A stretch of DNA of 60,090 nucleotides. It comes from Nephromyces sp. MM_2019. Lineage: Eukaryota > Apicomplexa > Aconoidasida > Nephromycida. A program made the position numbers and the translations under genes. Below are positions 22,229-36,500 of the stretch, one piece after another (the first letter of the stretch is position 1; each line of letters begins with the position of its first letter). The stretch spans positions 6,010 to 66,099 of the forward strand of contig JADHZB010001705.1 in the NCBI GenBank assembly GCA_015657535.1. The letters run 5' to 3'. The notes below the pieces were generated by a model, which worked only from the letters and a program-made list of their open reading frames with translations, did no database searches and had not been told where the DNA came from.

Positions 22229-25200
22229 CTAGAATATAGTGAGAAGTTGGTCGAACAAGCTGGGCTCGTTTAGCTCCGTCAGCAGCTTTTCCGTAGCGTC
22301 TCCTCCGTCTGAACTCTCACTGGAAGCAAAATCTAGGTGTAACTCAGCCAAGTGCCAGTTAATGGCCTTTGGTATGATGTTGTCTCGTAGAGCCATGCCA
22401 ACTTCATGGTCTTTTAATAGCCGGAGCTTCAGCCTATCGAACTCCTTGAAGGTATAAAAAAGAAAGAAAAGAAAGCTTTCTTCATGTGGCTACTAGCGGC
22501 TCATCACGCCTTAAGCACTGGAATGCCAATATATCTTGAATCTTTTTGCTTTCAAGTTGTTATATGATTAATGTGTACAAAAAATTCTGATCCTAAGCGA
22601 CATGCATGGTAATGTGCCTTGGTGCTAGTGCGGCATAATCCTAGACTAGCGCTCTTTTCTACATGCATTTGGAGCATCATTTTTTGGCACTGAATTTCTT
22701 TCCTTATGAGCGTTACCTTTGCCTTTTAAGGGAACTACGGATTTTCTTTCGTGTTAACTCCGTTGTCAGGAAGATCTTGCATCGTTCATTGCAAATGGAT
22801 ACTAGCTTCGCTACGGGGGATATCCATTTTTTTGCAGCAGGATATGGTAGATCCCGCTAGTCGTATCTAGTGCACCCTACTTTCTTGGATTACAAACTAA
22901 GTGAAACGAAGCTAACAAGGATTGTGGAGCACTTTTTGGTGGCGTTGTGAGGAGATGGATGCGTAGATGTGGCAAGTGTAATGATATCATGCCCCTTGTG
23001 TGCTTGTAGCCTGTTTTCAGCCTTTGCATTACTTGTTTGGGGAGATGCTTCAAATGTGAGCAAACTGGATACTATTCGCTTTCTTTACTTCTCGGTTTAG
23101 CTAGATACGAGACGCTTCTAATGTGTATAAACTACATACTATGCACTTTCTTTACTTCTCAACTTGGCTAGATACGTTTATGAACGTTTAAAGCACATGG
23201 CTGGCCAGGAATCCGCAGGGCAAACATTGACTACTATTAGCCAGAGAATAGAGTAAGCATTACGTCGCTCACCGGTTTCTTAAACTTGCGCAGCTCGGCT
23301 TCATCAGGTATACTACTATTTTTGAATAAATTGAAGAAACTGGGAAGCCTTTTTATCTGTACTCGATCTCGGACCTGGTTTAGCCGGTAATTTACTTCAG
23401 TCTTGGTAACATACTCTTTCGTTGGATCCTATTAAAAAATGTGAATCCACCATTTTTTTAATTTACTTGAAAAAAGCTGCCGCCAAAGTGCATAGTATAG
23501 CGCGCTTTCAGTGCTCACGAGTGGCGTAGTGCGAAAAAAATCAATTTTTAACGAACAGTATATCTTGCGTGACATGCGAGCCTTATTTGCATTAATGATA
23601 AGTCGAAGCATCTGGTATATGCTTCATGCACATTGAGTGCTATACCAGGCCTTTTTGTACTCAAGGCATTCTACAGACGGTACCCTAATTACGGAATTAT
23701 CAAAGTACTCGCAAGCGCGTATTGATCGCTTTTCTGAAATCAGGCATACGAAATCTTACTTGAGTCCGTGAAATTCCCCCATACTACAGGTTACCCTTAG
23801 TTTGTATGAGGTTATAGACAATTTAGTAACTACGGAAAGCCTTAGAATACCGATTAATTAGCATTAATTTATAGTGCAAATGTGTAATAACTTATTTTGC
23901 TATCATCTTTACGCCTCTCAGTTAAAGTGGCCAGCCTCTGCCTGCTCTGGAAGCATAAATTAAAACACATGTAGCCTGTCACTTCGCTGAGCTCCAAACC
24001 TTGTGCCTATTACCATTTCGGGTTTCCATTTTATTTTCGTAGCTGTGCTGCCGCTGAGATAGTCCCCATGACCTTCCGGATCAGAATCGATGTTAAATTC
24101 CTTGATAAGTTCGGTAGTTTCAAAGTAAGGGTTTTCTGCGAACTCAAAGATGATGCGGTAGCTTTTTCTCATTCGATTATCTAGCCATTGGTATCTAATA
24201 TTTCTCAAATACTCTAGAATAGGTTCATCCCTTTTTTCAAGTACTAAGTTTAATACTTCGTGATTTTTCATTGCTCGGAGCCAAAATTTGGGTATGCTGG
24301 TAGCATAAGTACAAGAAGTGCTATCCACTTGTCCGTCTCCCTTCAGGTTATCCTGCAAGGTTCTCGGTGTAATAGCCACCACAGCAGGATGAGCTAAAGA
24401 GTCTTCTGGAGTGCTTTTGATTTCATCTGAAGGTGATGGTAGCTTTCTACTGCATGTGTTGCCACTTTCATAGTTTTCTTGAGAGTTGGTAAATCGCGTA
24501 GTGTCTTTAATTGCAGTATGCGACTCGGTAATTTCACTTTTGTTGAGAAACTTTAGTGGCAGGCTTTCGGCAAAGCCTCTGATGGGCCTTTGAGCAGTAG
24601 CTGGCTTACAAGGACCTGCTAGTAGCTCAGCTCGTCTCTTGTAGCTTGCTTGCAACTTCTCATCAAATTCTGAGTGAATATCCTTTATTCTTTCTTCGAG
24701 CTTTTTAACTATAGTATCGTGCTCTGCTTGCTGCTTCTTCAATTCTTCAATTACCTTGAATTCGTAACTATCCATGTCGTCACTCTGGCCGGATAAATTT
24801 ATCTCAAAATTTGTATGTTTTACACCCTCTTTCGGGATACTTTCGCCCTGATTATTTGTAGTATTTGCCGACGGCAATGGCAGGGGATGGCTCTGCTCGG
24901 GTGTGCTATCTTCATTTGACAAGGTGGCATGGGGACCGACTTGTGCTACTGACTTCGTAATGGCTTCGGAAGAGGTTATTTCAGGAAAATCGCACGCCCT
25001 TTTTGGGGACTCAGTTAGGGGGCCATTCTTTTTCATATCGTTCGAAATTGATGATGAGCCCGGTGGCTTAGACACAGCATCAAGCATCTCAATTTTTGAG
25101 TCTTTTGTAGCCTTTATGTTTTTTCTCTCAGAAGGTATTGTGCTCCCAGACAAACTAGCTTCTTTGCTTACCGCTTTGCTTTTAGCCTCCACATTAGCGG

Positions 25201-26449
25201 GTGTTATCACTTCCAGAAAGCTCGCTCTTTCATTTGCAGACCCTTCTTGATTTTTATGTAATGGAGGTACTGTGGCAGCTTGCTCTGTGGCAGTTCCTGT
25301 AGGAATGGCGAGAACCTCGACAATATCTTGTAGATGAAGTCCTGCGGCATCTTTCTTGGTGTCAGCTGCTACAGGGGCGTTCATCCCTTCCTCTGGTTCT
25401 ATTCCCACTGTTGAAATATCGTCTTTCGTGGCATTTGCTATCGCTACCGAGAGAAACTCACTGTGGGCTTTTGCCTGAAGGTCTGGCAGATGATTGTCAG
25501 CAGCAGCTGCTGGTGCGGAAAGTGCTTCTTCAATATTTCCAGTACCATCCTGCGTGTACTGCATTTGAGTACCTTCCAAGATTCCTGGTTGTGTTCCGCT
25601 GGAGCTTTGTTCTTGCGCCGCATTAAAATCTAAAGATTGTGATTTTATATTTTCAAGCGTATGCGAAGAATGCCTGCTGGTTTCACCTAATGTTTTTGAT
25701 GGAGATTTCCCAGTAAGATTTGAACTTAAATTTGCATTTGGTGAAGTTTCTCGTCTACTTTTTCCAGCTTTAGCGGTCGAACTTCCACTGACTCTACGGC
25801 TGCCTAGCTTTGTGCTCGGCTTTAAATCTGATGACACTGGTATTTGATCCATGCTGCGTGTTCTCGCCTTCTTGCCCTCAATCTCCGTGGTGAAGCTGAG
25901 AGATGGCGCTAAGTGTTTTCTGCCTGGTGTACCTGCTTTGGCTGAACTGCTTGCATAGGTTCCTCGCTTATTTGCTGCACATGTTCCATCGTTCGTAGGA
26001 TCCTTCGCATGGGTCTTCGTATGATCGGTCTCTGATCTTGGTGATAAAAGGCTTCCTTTGCCTTTATCTTTTGCTAAGACAATTTTCTCTTCAGGATTCA
26101 TTTGATTATTACTCAGTGAACCCGCAGACACTGTGGCTGAAGATGACCTTGCTACTTGCTTCGCAACATCCTTCTGCTTATCAAGCTCCCGCCGGGTTAT
26201 ATTAGACGATGAAGGAAATTTTTGCGCTCCCCCTCCATCTTTCTTCGGCCGATCTGCCGTATGTAGTTGATTCCGTAAATCGGAAGCAGCGGTTTTAATT
26301 GTGCTGCCGATAGCGTCAGCTTTCTGGCCACTTGGTGTACTTAATGGTAGAAACAATTTTTCAAGACTATCTGTACTAACCTCTGTTTCCTGCGCACTTG
26401 ATAAGGCGGTGCGAGTTTCGTTTATATTATTGGCTGAGCTTTCCTGCAT
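22229..26449 (-). CDS. NAP/SET-family histone chaperone with long N-terminal extension
   Basis: Nucleosome assembly protein / SET-TAF-I family: binds core histones and shuttles or deposits them. Three exons: 26449-24014, 23428-23273, 22444-22229. Both introns are GT-AG and phase 0, giving 935 residues. Residues 1-560 are a low-complexity Ser/Thr/Lys-rich extension. The dimerisation helix follows at about 565-610 (ELKKQQAEHDTIVKKLEERI and YKRRAELLAG). The earmuff core starts near 717 with IPKFWLRAMKNHEVLNLVL, then DEPILEYLRNI, IIFEFAENPYFE and KIKWKPEM. Exon 2 supplies DPTKEYVTKTEV and LPSFFNLFKN; exon 3 supplies GMALRDNIIPKAINWHLAE. The SFFNLF and DNIIPKAI blocks are family hallmarks. The usual highly acidic C-terminal tail is missing: after the core there are only about 30 residues. 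Without splicing, exon 1 reads on 18 codons into intron 1 before a stop, so an 829-residue unspliced reading lacks two core segments. An upstream exon cannot be excluded. Confidence 0.91.
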
Positions 26450-29400
26450 TAAGGCTGCTGTGGGTAATGCATGAATAGCTGCTGATTGTCACATTGTGGA
26501 TCCCGGCGACTTGGGTGGTCCGCTTCCCTTTTTTTTGTGAGCGTGAGGCTAGGTCTTCTCGGCCATATTGCTTACGAGGCTGAGTGTGGAACAAAAATGT
26601 TAACATTAAAGGGGCACGATAGAGCAGCATTATTTCGTAAACAGATAAAATGAAGCTCTAAGTCCGCTTTCCTTTTGTATTTTTTTTGCGCATTTGAATC
26701 GACCATTTGCTATTCAGCTGGCTGAATTTTAGCGCCTAGTGTTTTGGGGACGCTGCACCATCAGTATACTGGTAAACAATCCAGAAAATAAACAAACAGA
26801 GATGCTTTTGTAGGTAACGTGGAGAAAACTTGTTGGCCGGGGAGAAACTTTTTATCTGGCTTAAATATTTTTTTGCTGGTTAATATTTTTCTGTATTTAC
26901 TGCTAATCAATGTTATGAATTCTCTCTGTATACTAGTAAGCTTGGCTGTCAGCGTTTGCCAGTGCACCCTTGTCTTTCCATTGCACCAATTTAACACTCG
27001 CAGCTTTTTACGATATACCAACTCCGATCAAGTAATACTATATATTTCACAGTGAAAACTTCCCGTACATTATGGACATTTTCTTGTCTTGGGTACTTTC
27101 AAGTAGAATTTGCATTGATTTTTTACTTCTCATGTATTGCGGGCACCATTAAACGCTAATTCAAAGATTCTGTGACTAGCTTCTCTTGCAGATGTTTAAG
27201 TTATACTGCGAGTTAGACATACCATTTCTAGTAGTTTCAAGGCACAGTTTGTGCAATGAACCTATAAATCCAGCTATTTTTAACTTCTTTGCCGTTGTCA
27301 ATTTACTATTTTTATCGGTCTATTGCAGCGTAATTACATTTCATGAAAAATTTGTTAAGAAAAACGCTATGCATGGCAAAGGATGCTATCAAGCCTCTCA
27401 CATCTTTAAACTTATGCGCATGCTTTTTGGATCATTTGAAAGAAAGTCTGGCGAGCCACGTAATGTTTCCACTATTGGAAAAAGCATAATTTGGAATGAA
27501 AGTCTACGAAGATATTACGTATTTTGAATTAGTGTCTGAAGATATTAGGGGGCCGAAAAGATAATGCGCTATATCCGATGATATAGCTAACGCTCATTAA
27601 AATTTTTAGCAAAGAAAACAATAAATATTCGAGTACCTAAAGTAGCTACGATGGAGATTGCGTTAGAAAGCCCTACTTGCCCTGCACGTGAAAAATGATC
27701 GACTTCCTATTACCCATAGTTTATTGCGCGTGAAGGATACCGTGCAGTATAAGAATATGTAAAGCGTACATTTACAATGTTGCACGTGGCAGAACATCTA
27801 AGAACGGTGTCAAATCAAAAAAGCTGCCAAATCCTCAAATTAAACACTGGATGCATACTTCACAATAAATCCTGTTTTAATATAAAATTAGGCAGTACGT
27901 AAGTCCACAGAAGAGGTTGAGCTTTTAATATCGGTCAAATTCTGGTAGCAATTGTGACTTACAGAACTCTTAGTTCGTAGGCAGAAAAATAAGAAGCGAT
28001 ATTTACAAGCACGACCCTAATCATCTCGCTACCACCGAAAATACTGTGTTGAATAGAGCATTGTGCAATAACGGGTTAACTCTCTAATCATGCCTCCAGT
28101 GCTTAAAAGCAATGAGATGCAAATAGTTTCCAATTGTCAAGCACTTAGAGCAATGTACATAAACTTTGCGAAGGCTTCAGGATAAACACAAAGAACGACT
28201 TACTAGAAATGCTTATATCATCGGCCATACTGTAAAATCCAGCGGTTATCCATGCGGGATTGCATAGGACGACAAGCTACTGCTGCGGCCACCCACTATT
28301 CTCAGCCAGTGCTCAATTATATTCGAAGGTTAGGGAGGCCTATCCACGTGAATTAAAGAAGCCAGTGAAGCATATACATTATCTAATAAGTTCCGGAGCG
28401 TAACATCCTTCTAATAGCATCTAAGACCCACCCTTACCCTGGTTTCTCACTTTAGTTAACTACTTTTATTGAAAGCTCAAACGAACACTTCTGTTATATC
28501 GACGACCTAGGCATCTCAAGGCAGCCAATTATTAAAAATAGAAGCTGAAACGCCATTTTATGGCGGCGCAGTTTTATAAGTTATTTGTTTTTAGCTAGGG
28601 GGAATATTTGGCGTTATTCACTCCTTACCCCGTGCATTCTAGGTGGCATGTTGAGATGCACGTTTTTATCATGTGCGAAACAGTTTAAGCCGATGCTTTC
28701 ATATGGTCCAGGAACTTGTTGGTGGTGTTAACTCCGCGTTATTTTGCTCCCAACCTCAGTTATTAAACTGTTGACTTCCACACTAATTTTCTTTTTGCGT
28801 TAAATCCGAACATCAAATTCAACATTGATCTGGAGATATTAGTTGAGGCAATATAGTTAATGGTGGTTGTACTTACTCCTCAGCGCTGCATTTTTCGAAG
28901 CGCAGCAACTTGGCAATAGGAGCCTTGTGAATGCTCCATAACTTGAATCAACATCGTGGCATGGGCACTATCATACGCATGAATTCACTAGCTAAAGCTG
29001 CATTGCATTAGCATTCTATACTAAGGTTAAGCGCCCCACGTATATGAGAACTAACGCCGATATCGAAACAGGAGTGATTCCGGCCTCTGCTGTACGAGGC
29101 AACACGGTGAGAACCTCACTATTTCTCACCTCGCGCGCTTGGCTTTGTCAGCCTGCAGCAAATGAACTGTGTGCAGGAAGCTCGCAGCAAGTTCATATGT
29201 GCGTTGTGGCCTTTTCATCTTTACGCGCGCGGTTAACGAATCTAGTGGGTACTGGGCTGCGGCGGATTCCTGGGTACGATCAGAAGCTACTGATGGCAGC
29301 GCACCTAGTGGCTGATACCACGAGATCGGAACAACTGCTGCAATATCTTTGATATTTTCAATGGGACGGCCTATATGAGTTTAGGCGGCAGGGCATAAAG

Positions 29401-32400
29401 GCAATCAATCACCGTGCCGATGACGTTGCCGCGACGCCACTTGTTGGCGTTGCTGCTAGAGAACCTGCGTGGCAAAGCGTACCTCTACCCAATAGAAACT
29501 CAATGCCGTAGCCCCGAACTCATCGGGGCGAGCAATGCGGGTGGCAATGCCTTGTAGGGGACCTTTGAATGTCAGAGCTGCACTAGTAATATATATGCTC
29601 TACCATGCGCTCTTGAGGATATTACCAACAACGTAAGCAGAATAACCTCAGGTGACACCTAGTGTCAACCAAAACCTTCTAGGCCAACAGTGTTTTAGCG
29701 TATGGTGCTGCAGCTTCATGGGGCTAGAACAGTTTCGAAATGCTGCCGCTCTATAGTGAAGCTGTGATGTTTTCACATATAACAGTAGAATACCAGCAGA
29801 GGAAATGCCTGAGTGCTTTGCTAAACATAAAAGATGGCTTGATAAGCAAGTCTGCAGCACCTGCTATCGTATCGTGTGCCTGCGGTGTCCCCAGTGCACG
29901 CCATAGTCGCTTAATGAGAATAAACTATCATGGAAGGGCCGTTAAGACTGCCTTACCCGCGAAGCTGCGCCGGTAACCTACGGAGTTCCATGTAGCACCC
30001 GTAGCAGCGCGGTCAATTGTAGAGAAGCCCCCTGTAATTACGCTCGTAATGGCAAATAAGCGGGGACTATGCGGTGTATCGAATGGTAGTGTATCACCAT
30101 ACCATCACCCTCACGGGGTACATTGGTATAGAAGTCAATTTTCACGAGCGTTATCGGCTCTCAGACGACTAAGCTGCAATTTATCTGCTGCGCCTCCCAC
30201 TCTGAACTTTTGAGCGATGCTTGCAACAATAATGGTGTTAATTTGCCACTAGTGTAATACCTCATGGTAAGCAGCAGCCAATACAGCAACACTGAAGATG
30301 TGGCTAGAGCAGAGACTGAGCGTGCTCATTGTAATTTTTCGAAAGACATGCAATCCATCATTCTGTAACACGCTGGGGTCCAGGTAATCCTGAGGGATTG
30401 ACTTTGTATATTAAGTGAAGTACTAGACATCCACGGGAGCAGAGCCTTTGTTTCTGGGGGCAGCATTGAAGGCACGCTTAGGCGTTGATTTGTGACAAAG
30501 GTGCCGAAGAGAGAAAGCTACTTGTCTACACCAACAGACACACACACGATATCCGTCTACCTTCGCTGGAAAGCGCCTTAACCGCTGCCACAATATGGCC
30601 CCAATCCCTTGGGTTGAGGTGGGTAGACGGCGGAGCGTAGGGCGCCAATACGTGATGCTAGTGCGAAGGCCGTAATCTTTGAGTTCCTAGCCGAGTTTTT
30701 TTGGTGCTGCGTATGCGGCTGCCGTCTTCCTCGCGTGCATATATCCATACCCCGGAATCTGCTTCGCAGTTGCTTAGGGTAATTAAATGAGGAATGATGC
30801 TACCAGGAAAACTATGTGCCAAGCGATTCCGCCAAGGCTGATGCGAAGCGCTGGCTACAGCAGGGCTATCTTAACTTTCCCCCTGCAGTAATGACAAGCA
30901 CCCCCTACTCGATCGAGTTGGCAAAGAATCATGCAATGGACAAGTCTCAACCTAGTCAGCAGTACTACCTATGGCGCTACAAGGGGATATGCAAAACGGG
31001 CAGCCTTCCGTCACTGTGGAACGGCTCAGACATACAAACCATATGCTAAACCATGATGTGGAGGCAAGCAAACAAAGCTTGCAAGAGTAGGTCCTATATC
31101 AGGTAAGCTCTCCAGCTGCATCTGTAACGGTTCCCAACAGAGGCTATAGACCTTACCCAATATTATGGCTAGACGTACCAATGCCTAATTTATACACTAG
31201 GTTGCACACGGTACAGACTGTCACACATGCATGGTCGTCGCCTTACCGAGTGACTTGTATGCCATCTTACCAATTTCATGCCACGGTGACGGCAACACGG
31301 TTCCATTGCCACTACAATCCTCAAGTACCTTCCGTAATTCACGGAAGCCTTCGATAACTATTTTTCCCTCAGTCGGATCCTGTTGATCCCGAAAAGCAAC
31401 AAGGCAAGCAAGCTGGGGGGCTACCGATGCTGCCAGCCCAACTAGTTTCCACTTGCTGCACAGCTGTGTAGCCACGCACGAGTTGGGCAATTCCGGCTGC
31501 TAGACATTGACGCCACCTGATCCTACAGCTTTACATGCAAGAGATTCTGTTCCAATCGCCATGGGTATAGACAGCGTACACCATGCGGGCACATACGCAA
31601 ATTTATGTGTATGCCCTAACAAAATCGTACAATCTGGGCGGCCAAGTTCGGCAGCTTCACTAATGGACAATGACACGCACCTGGGCGTCGCAGATATCCG
31701 CAATCACAAAACGTAGAATAGCAGTTTAGCTCTTACAAGCTCATGAAAGCCCGTGCAAACATCCATCAGTGTTGCATAAGGATATGACGCGAGATACATG
31801 TGTACACCGAGGCTCACAAAACTATACCGATACCGTGCACACAGGCCGCAGGAGCCCAGAGTAAGTGCGTACAAATCCTACCACTACAGCTCCAAGATTC
31901 CAAGGGGCCATGAAAGAAGGAGGGGCGCCAGCAAACACTCTAGATACCACGTACCACCAATATCAACTGGAGTACATCCCTCAAGTTGCATCATTTTAAA
32001 CCGGCGGCAACAAGCGACTCAGCCCTTCGGGGTCCCATATAAGAGGTTCCAAAAAAATTATAAGGGAGTTAGTGGGATTTGGCTGCGAATAGAACCCTGG
32101 AGCAACTTCCGGGACATCACCGTGCACCACTTACAAGCCCTTATGCAATCAACACAGCACAATCGCAAGAAATTAACGTCTCATGCACCTACAACGCAGG
32201 AGTCTCGTGCAGATTTAGACGAGCTAGCAATTGCGAAAAATAGGCAAAAACTATAAGCCGCAAATCCTGAGGCATGAAGCACAGTAGATACTGGCAGGAG
32301 CTCATAAGAACCTAATCTTATATTTTTCGACATTCAATATCGCAAAGTCGAGCTAAATTAATACGGAAAAGAACTTTCCCAGAATGTCCTGTGAACTATA

Positions 32401-33570
32401 CAGTTAATAGTCAACGAACATAGCTTACACTTGGCACTTACCTAGCAAGCACCACTACTTGGAACGTCGAATTTCTGCTACTCGACGCTGCTTAGGAGGC
32501 CACATGCCGTATCGTACCAAATTTTTTCGGTCAGTTCCATCCTATGGTACTACATAAGCATAGAATAATACATTTTCAGTTAACTACACCATAGGGAGAT
32601 ATCTACAAAGTGGCAAGACTCAGTACAGACCTGGGGTCACAACAGCTGAACTTCATAGTTTAACGCACCGGTACATGGAATACGGACAATTCATGCTGGA
32701 GCATGAATCCTCGAAGATGCATTTTCTGCCTCAAACAACCCCTCCTTTAACCTTCCTATCCGCCCTTCAAAAGCATTACTCATGTATTTACTGGAAGCGC
32801 TTACGCCTTGCATTCCAACAGAAGACTTTGACAACTGGTTACGTCTACATTAAGTTGGGCTTAGTAATAACAAAGCCACTAATCATGCATACAACGCGGG
32901 TGTCCACAACACAATAACGATTGAACTGCAAACTTCAAACAAAACGGAAGACATTGTTCGTCTACATATCTCAATAACACCCACCATCCCTTCACAAGCC
33001 CACATGCAGCGGGTATAGAAATAATACGCACAGAGAAATTCACAATCAAGAGCAGCATCCTTTACACGCCTGTTCAGCATCGGAATTTCTTTAGAACGCT
33101 GCGGCAAACTGGGGATGTACGCAGCTGGAAAATGCTACGACAGACACGCAACGTACAAGCACATTCACACGCACGTACCTATACAGATATTTCGAGATGA
33201 AAAAGGGTTTTTCAACAGTTTCTCAGCTACCCTAAAAGTACTTGTCTCTTGCAAGAGCCTTCCTTCAAAAAGACGACATGAGTGTGGGTTCCCTTTTCAT
33301 CTCTCCAATAATATGAGCAGTCCGAAAACTGCTACTTTTTCTCCGGCCCAGAAAATAATAGTCATATATATACATACAAGAGATTAGCTGGAAATACAAC
33401 TTATACTCTTCCTCTTTCGTAAAAAAAGGATAAAAGTGACATTGATGGCCAACAGGAAATATACAAAGATTCTTACTATAGCGCCATAACCAAATACTCG
33501 TCACAGGTGCTGCCATTTTTTCCAAAGAGGTCAAACATGGGGCATCCAAAATCGTCCGTTATTCAACTAG
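26450..33570. other. 7-kb gene desert between the NAP/SET and 14-3-3 genes
   Basis: No conserved gene found on either strand. Open frames at 27186-27527 (plus, 113 codons), 29044-29352 (plus), 31221-31490 (minus) and 31798-32256 (plus, 152 codons) have no recognisable motifs. From about 28.5 to 32.7 kb the sequence lacks the A/C or T/G strand bias of the rest of the window, looks richer in GC, and has few microsatellites. I see no tRNA, rRNA or transposon signature. Confidence 0.45.
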
Positions 33571-36500
33571 TTACAGTGCTTTGTTGGCATTTCCAGCGGC
33601 TTTATCTGCAAAACAAAATAAGCAAACAAGATTTCCATAGGGCTCATACACAATATCTTATCAAGCACTTCTAGGAAAAGGATGTTGCATCATAAATAAC
33701 ATGGAGGAATGATATTTCAAAGCATCTTGCGAAATATCCATTACATATAACCCTTTTTTTAGCAGGCAATAATCGAAAATCACTGTCCGAATTGCACCCC
33801 TGAAGTCTCAAGCAGATAAGAAAAAAATTCATGCTACAAATTTATTCACATGAACTTCCCGAATAAGCCTAAAGTGGTAAATACAAACAAAAAATCCACA
33901 AAAATGCATTACGACATGCAAAAATGATCATTTGTAGCTTCAAAACAGAACCCAGCTATTCCCTAAAGGATGCTTTAAACAAAGCAAATTGTTGTATGGA
34001 TTCCAGGGGCTAGGCATAACCCTAAAATAGTTAATTCCCATTATGTTTGCAAACTATTTTTACGCGTCTTAAAATTACATTATGCTTTATAACTGGCAAG
34101 AAACTCAATGCTATAACAAGGAAAAATACCTCCATCTGTATCAGTTTCTTGCATGTCCGTGGTCCACAACGTAAGGTTATCTCTTAACAACTGCATTATT
34201 AAAGTTGAATCTTTGTAGGAATCTTCGCTGACATTATCAAACTCCGATATCGCATCATCAAATGCACGCTTGGCCATATCGCAAGCCTCTGTGGGCTTAT
34301 TCAGTATCTCAAAGTAGAACACTACAGACAGTAAGGTAAAAAGAAAGAATATAAGCTGCAAGAACAAACGACGGTAGATAGAGCGAGTCAGCTCAAACTC
34401 AAACAAAGCTGTCAGGTAACCCCAAGAAGCCTTACGATAGAGATGCGCAGGAGGGGATCAGCAGAACTATGCACTCATCACAGAAAAGGAAACTTCAAAA
34501 GTGAATTCGGATAGCAATAAAACAGCGGAAGCAATACGCTACAAAAAAAAACTTCATTCTGGCAAGTTTGCACAAGTTTCTGAATTTAGTATCCTATGCA
34601 GGATTATATATTAAACGTACGATTCTGTCATTAAAGCTCAAAATAACGGCCAAAATCTACCCAAGGGGATGACGTGTTACATGTACGAAAATGCACCAAA
34701 AAAAATCATTCAATGAAAGCCTTCAGATAAAAGAAAGATGTTGAAACGTACTACTGCAAAACTATAATGCTCGAGATACCACAATACCGTAGGTTCTAAA
34801 AAATGTATGACATGCATATACCATCTCAATCAACACTCTGAGATGAAGAGGACCACAGAAAAACCCAAAAGAATGAAGGAATCTCTACATCGCTAGCATA
34901 TCACTCTGACAAATCATGCCGATGAGTTGTATTCATTAATGATTGTTAGTGGAAGAATAGCTTATGAGTTGCACTGTGTGAACGGATCTGGTCACCTGCC
35001 AGGACCAAGTTTTCTCAACTGATATACCCCAGGCGCAGAGTTAATAACGACAAAATAACCTCTTTTCACACCTCAAAAAAAAACACCCAAACGTTTCTTC
35101 ACACAACACACCAAATATAAAAAATAAATAGCCTGGAAAAGCGCAGAAAAAACAGTTCTGGTACACCCGCCACACTTCAAACGCACATTTAGACTGATAA
35201 AACTATACACCACAAACTAACGAAAAATTTCAAGTATTCAAAGGCAAATTCTACCCTCCGCCGTAAAAATTACCTGTAGTTGAAAATGAATTAGCATGCA
35301 CAGTTTTGCTGAAAATCACACCACACTAACCAGAATAGTTTAGAGCAAGTCCTAAGCGGATCGGATGCGTCGAAGCCAAGTCTCTCTCAGCAGTCTCAGT
35401 AGCCTGCTGATATGATTCCTGGGCAGAAGTAGCCGCCTGCTTCTTCCCTTCCTCTCCCGAGTACTCACTAATATACCTGTAGTAATCTCCCATCATTTTG
35501 TAGTAAAACACGATGCCTTCACTTTCCTGTACAATAAAAAGGGTTAGAGCATATACGCAGATACATATATCTATGTATATTAGCAAGACAGGTGGTGATA
35601 GTGCAGTACCAGCGAAAGTCAAGCTGCAACACATTGAAAACGGTACTACACTGTTTTTCACCGATAGAATCGATAGGATATATGCATTCACTGTATAAAA
35701 TTAAGAGTTCTTTTCTTAAAAATATGGCATTAAAAGGACAAATTTCAGCAAGGGTGTGCACATACAAGCTGATCTTCAGGGAAAAACATAGGTTAGTAAA
35801 ACATGAAGCATGTCATGCACACCTATGCTGACGCCAAGGCTACAACGAGAGGCAAATTTTAACGCTTACAAAAACAGCCACTAAATCGAGCGACCCTATA
35901 CCTTTGTGTTTGGAATCAACTTCTTTGTTAGTAACTGCAAGATGTCACCACAGATCTTGTTCAGCTCCTCCTCAACACGCTGACGATACGTTGCGGCCAG
36001 CGACTTGTAAACTGTATTACCTTTAACATCTTCCTTTTGCTCTATGTTTGAGATTATACGCCATGATGCACGACGAGCACCAACGGCATTCTTGTAAGCT
36101 ACTGACTGCAAATACAAGAAGTATGAATAGTAAAATTCAACACAGAAAGCAAGGTTTAAGTGCTAGAAGACAAAGCTAAAAGTGAAAAATAAAGACAAAT
36201 TTTCTTCTTAAAGCTGAAGAGAATACACGCAGGAAGTTGCTACGTCAAAAGCAAGTCGCTTAGTAATATGGGCATTACTTATATACAACACACAGCACTA
36301 GTCTTATAGTGGAACTAATGTACTCGAGTAAGCAAAATTTTTGCTGGTATACGGAAACTATAATGTGCAAGAAAATCATAGAATTAGTTTTGCTATAAAC
36401 TGTGGTTTAACGGGATAATGTTCACTTGTACCATTAATATACCAGAACTTTGCTTCATAGATCTCACTAATATCGAAGCCTATGAAGCAATTAGAAGGTG

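Noticed and set aside
27186..27527. 113-codon plus ORF
   Set aside because: No homology or splice signals; codon make-up does not resemble the verified exons.
31798..32256. 152-codon plus ORF with basic composition
   Set aside because: No motif or family recognised, and an ORF of this length is not unexpected in a GC-richer stretch. Left as unsupported.
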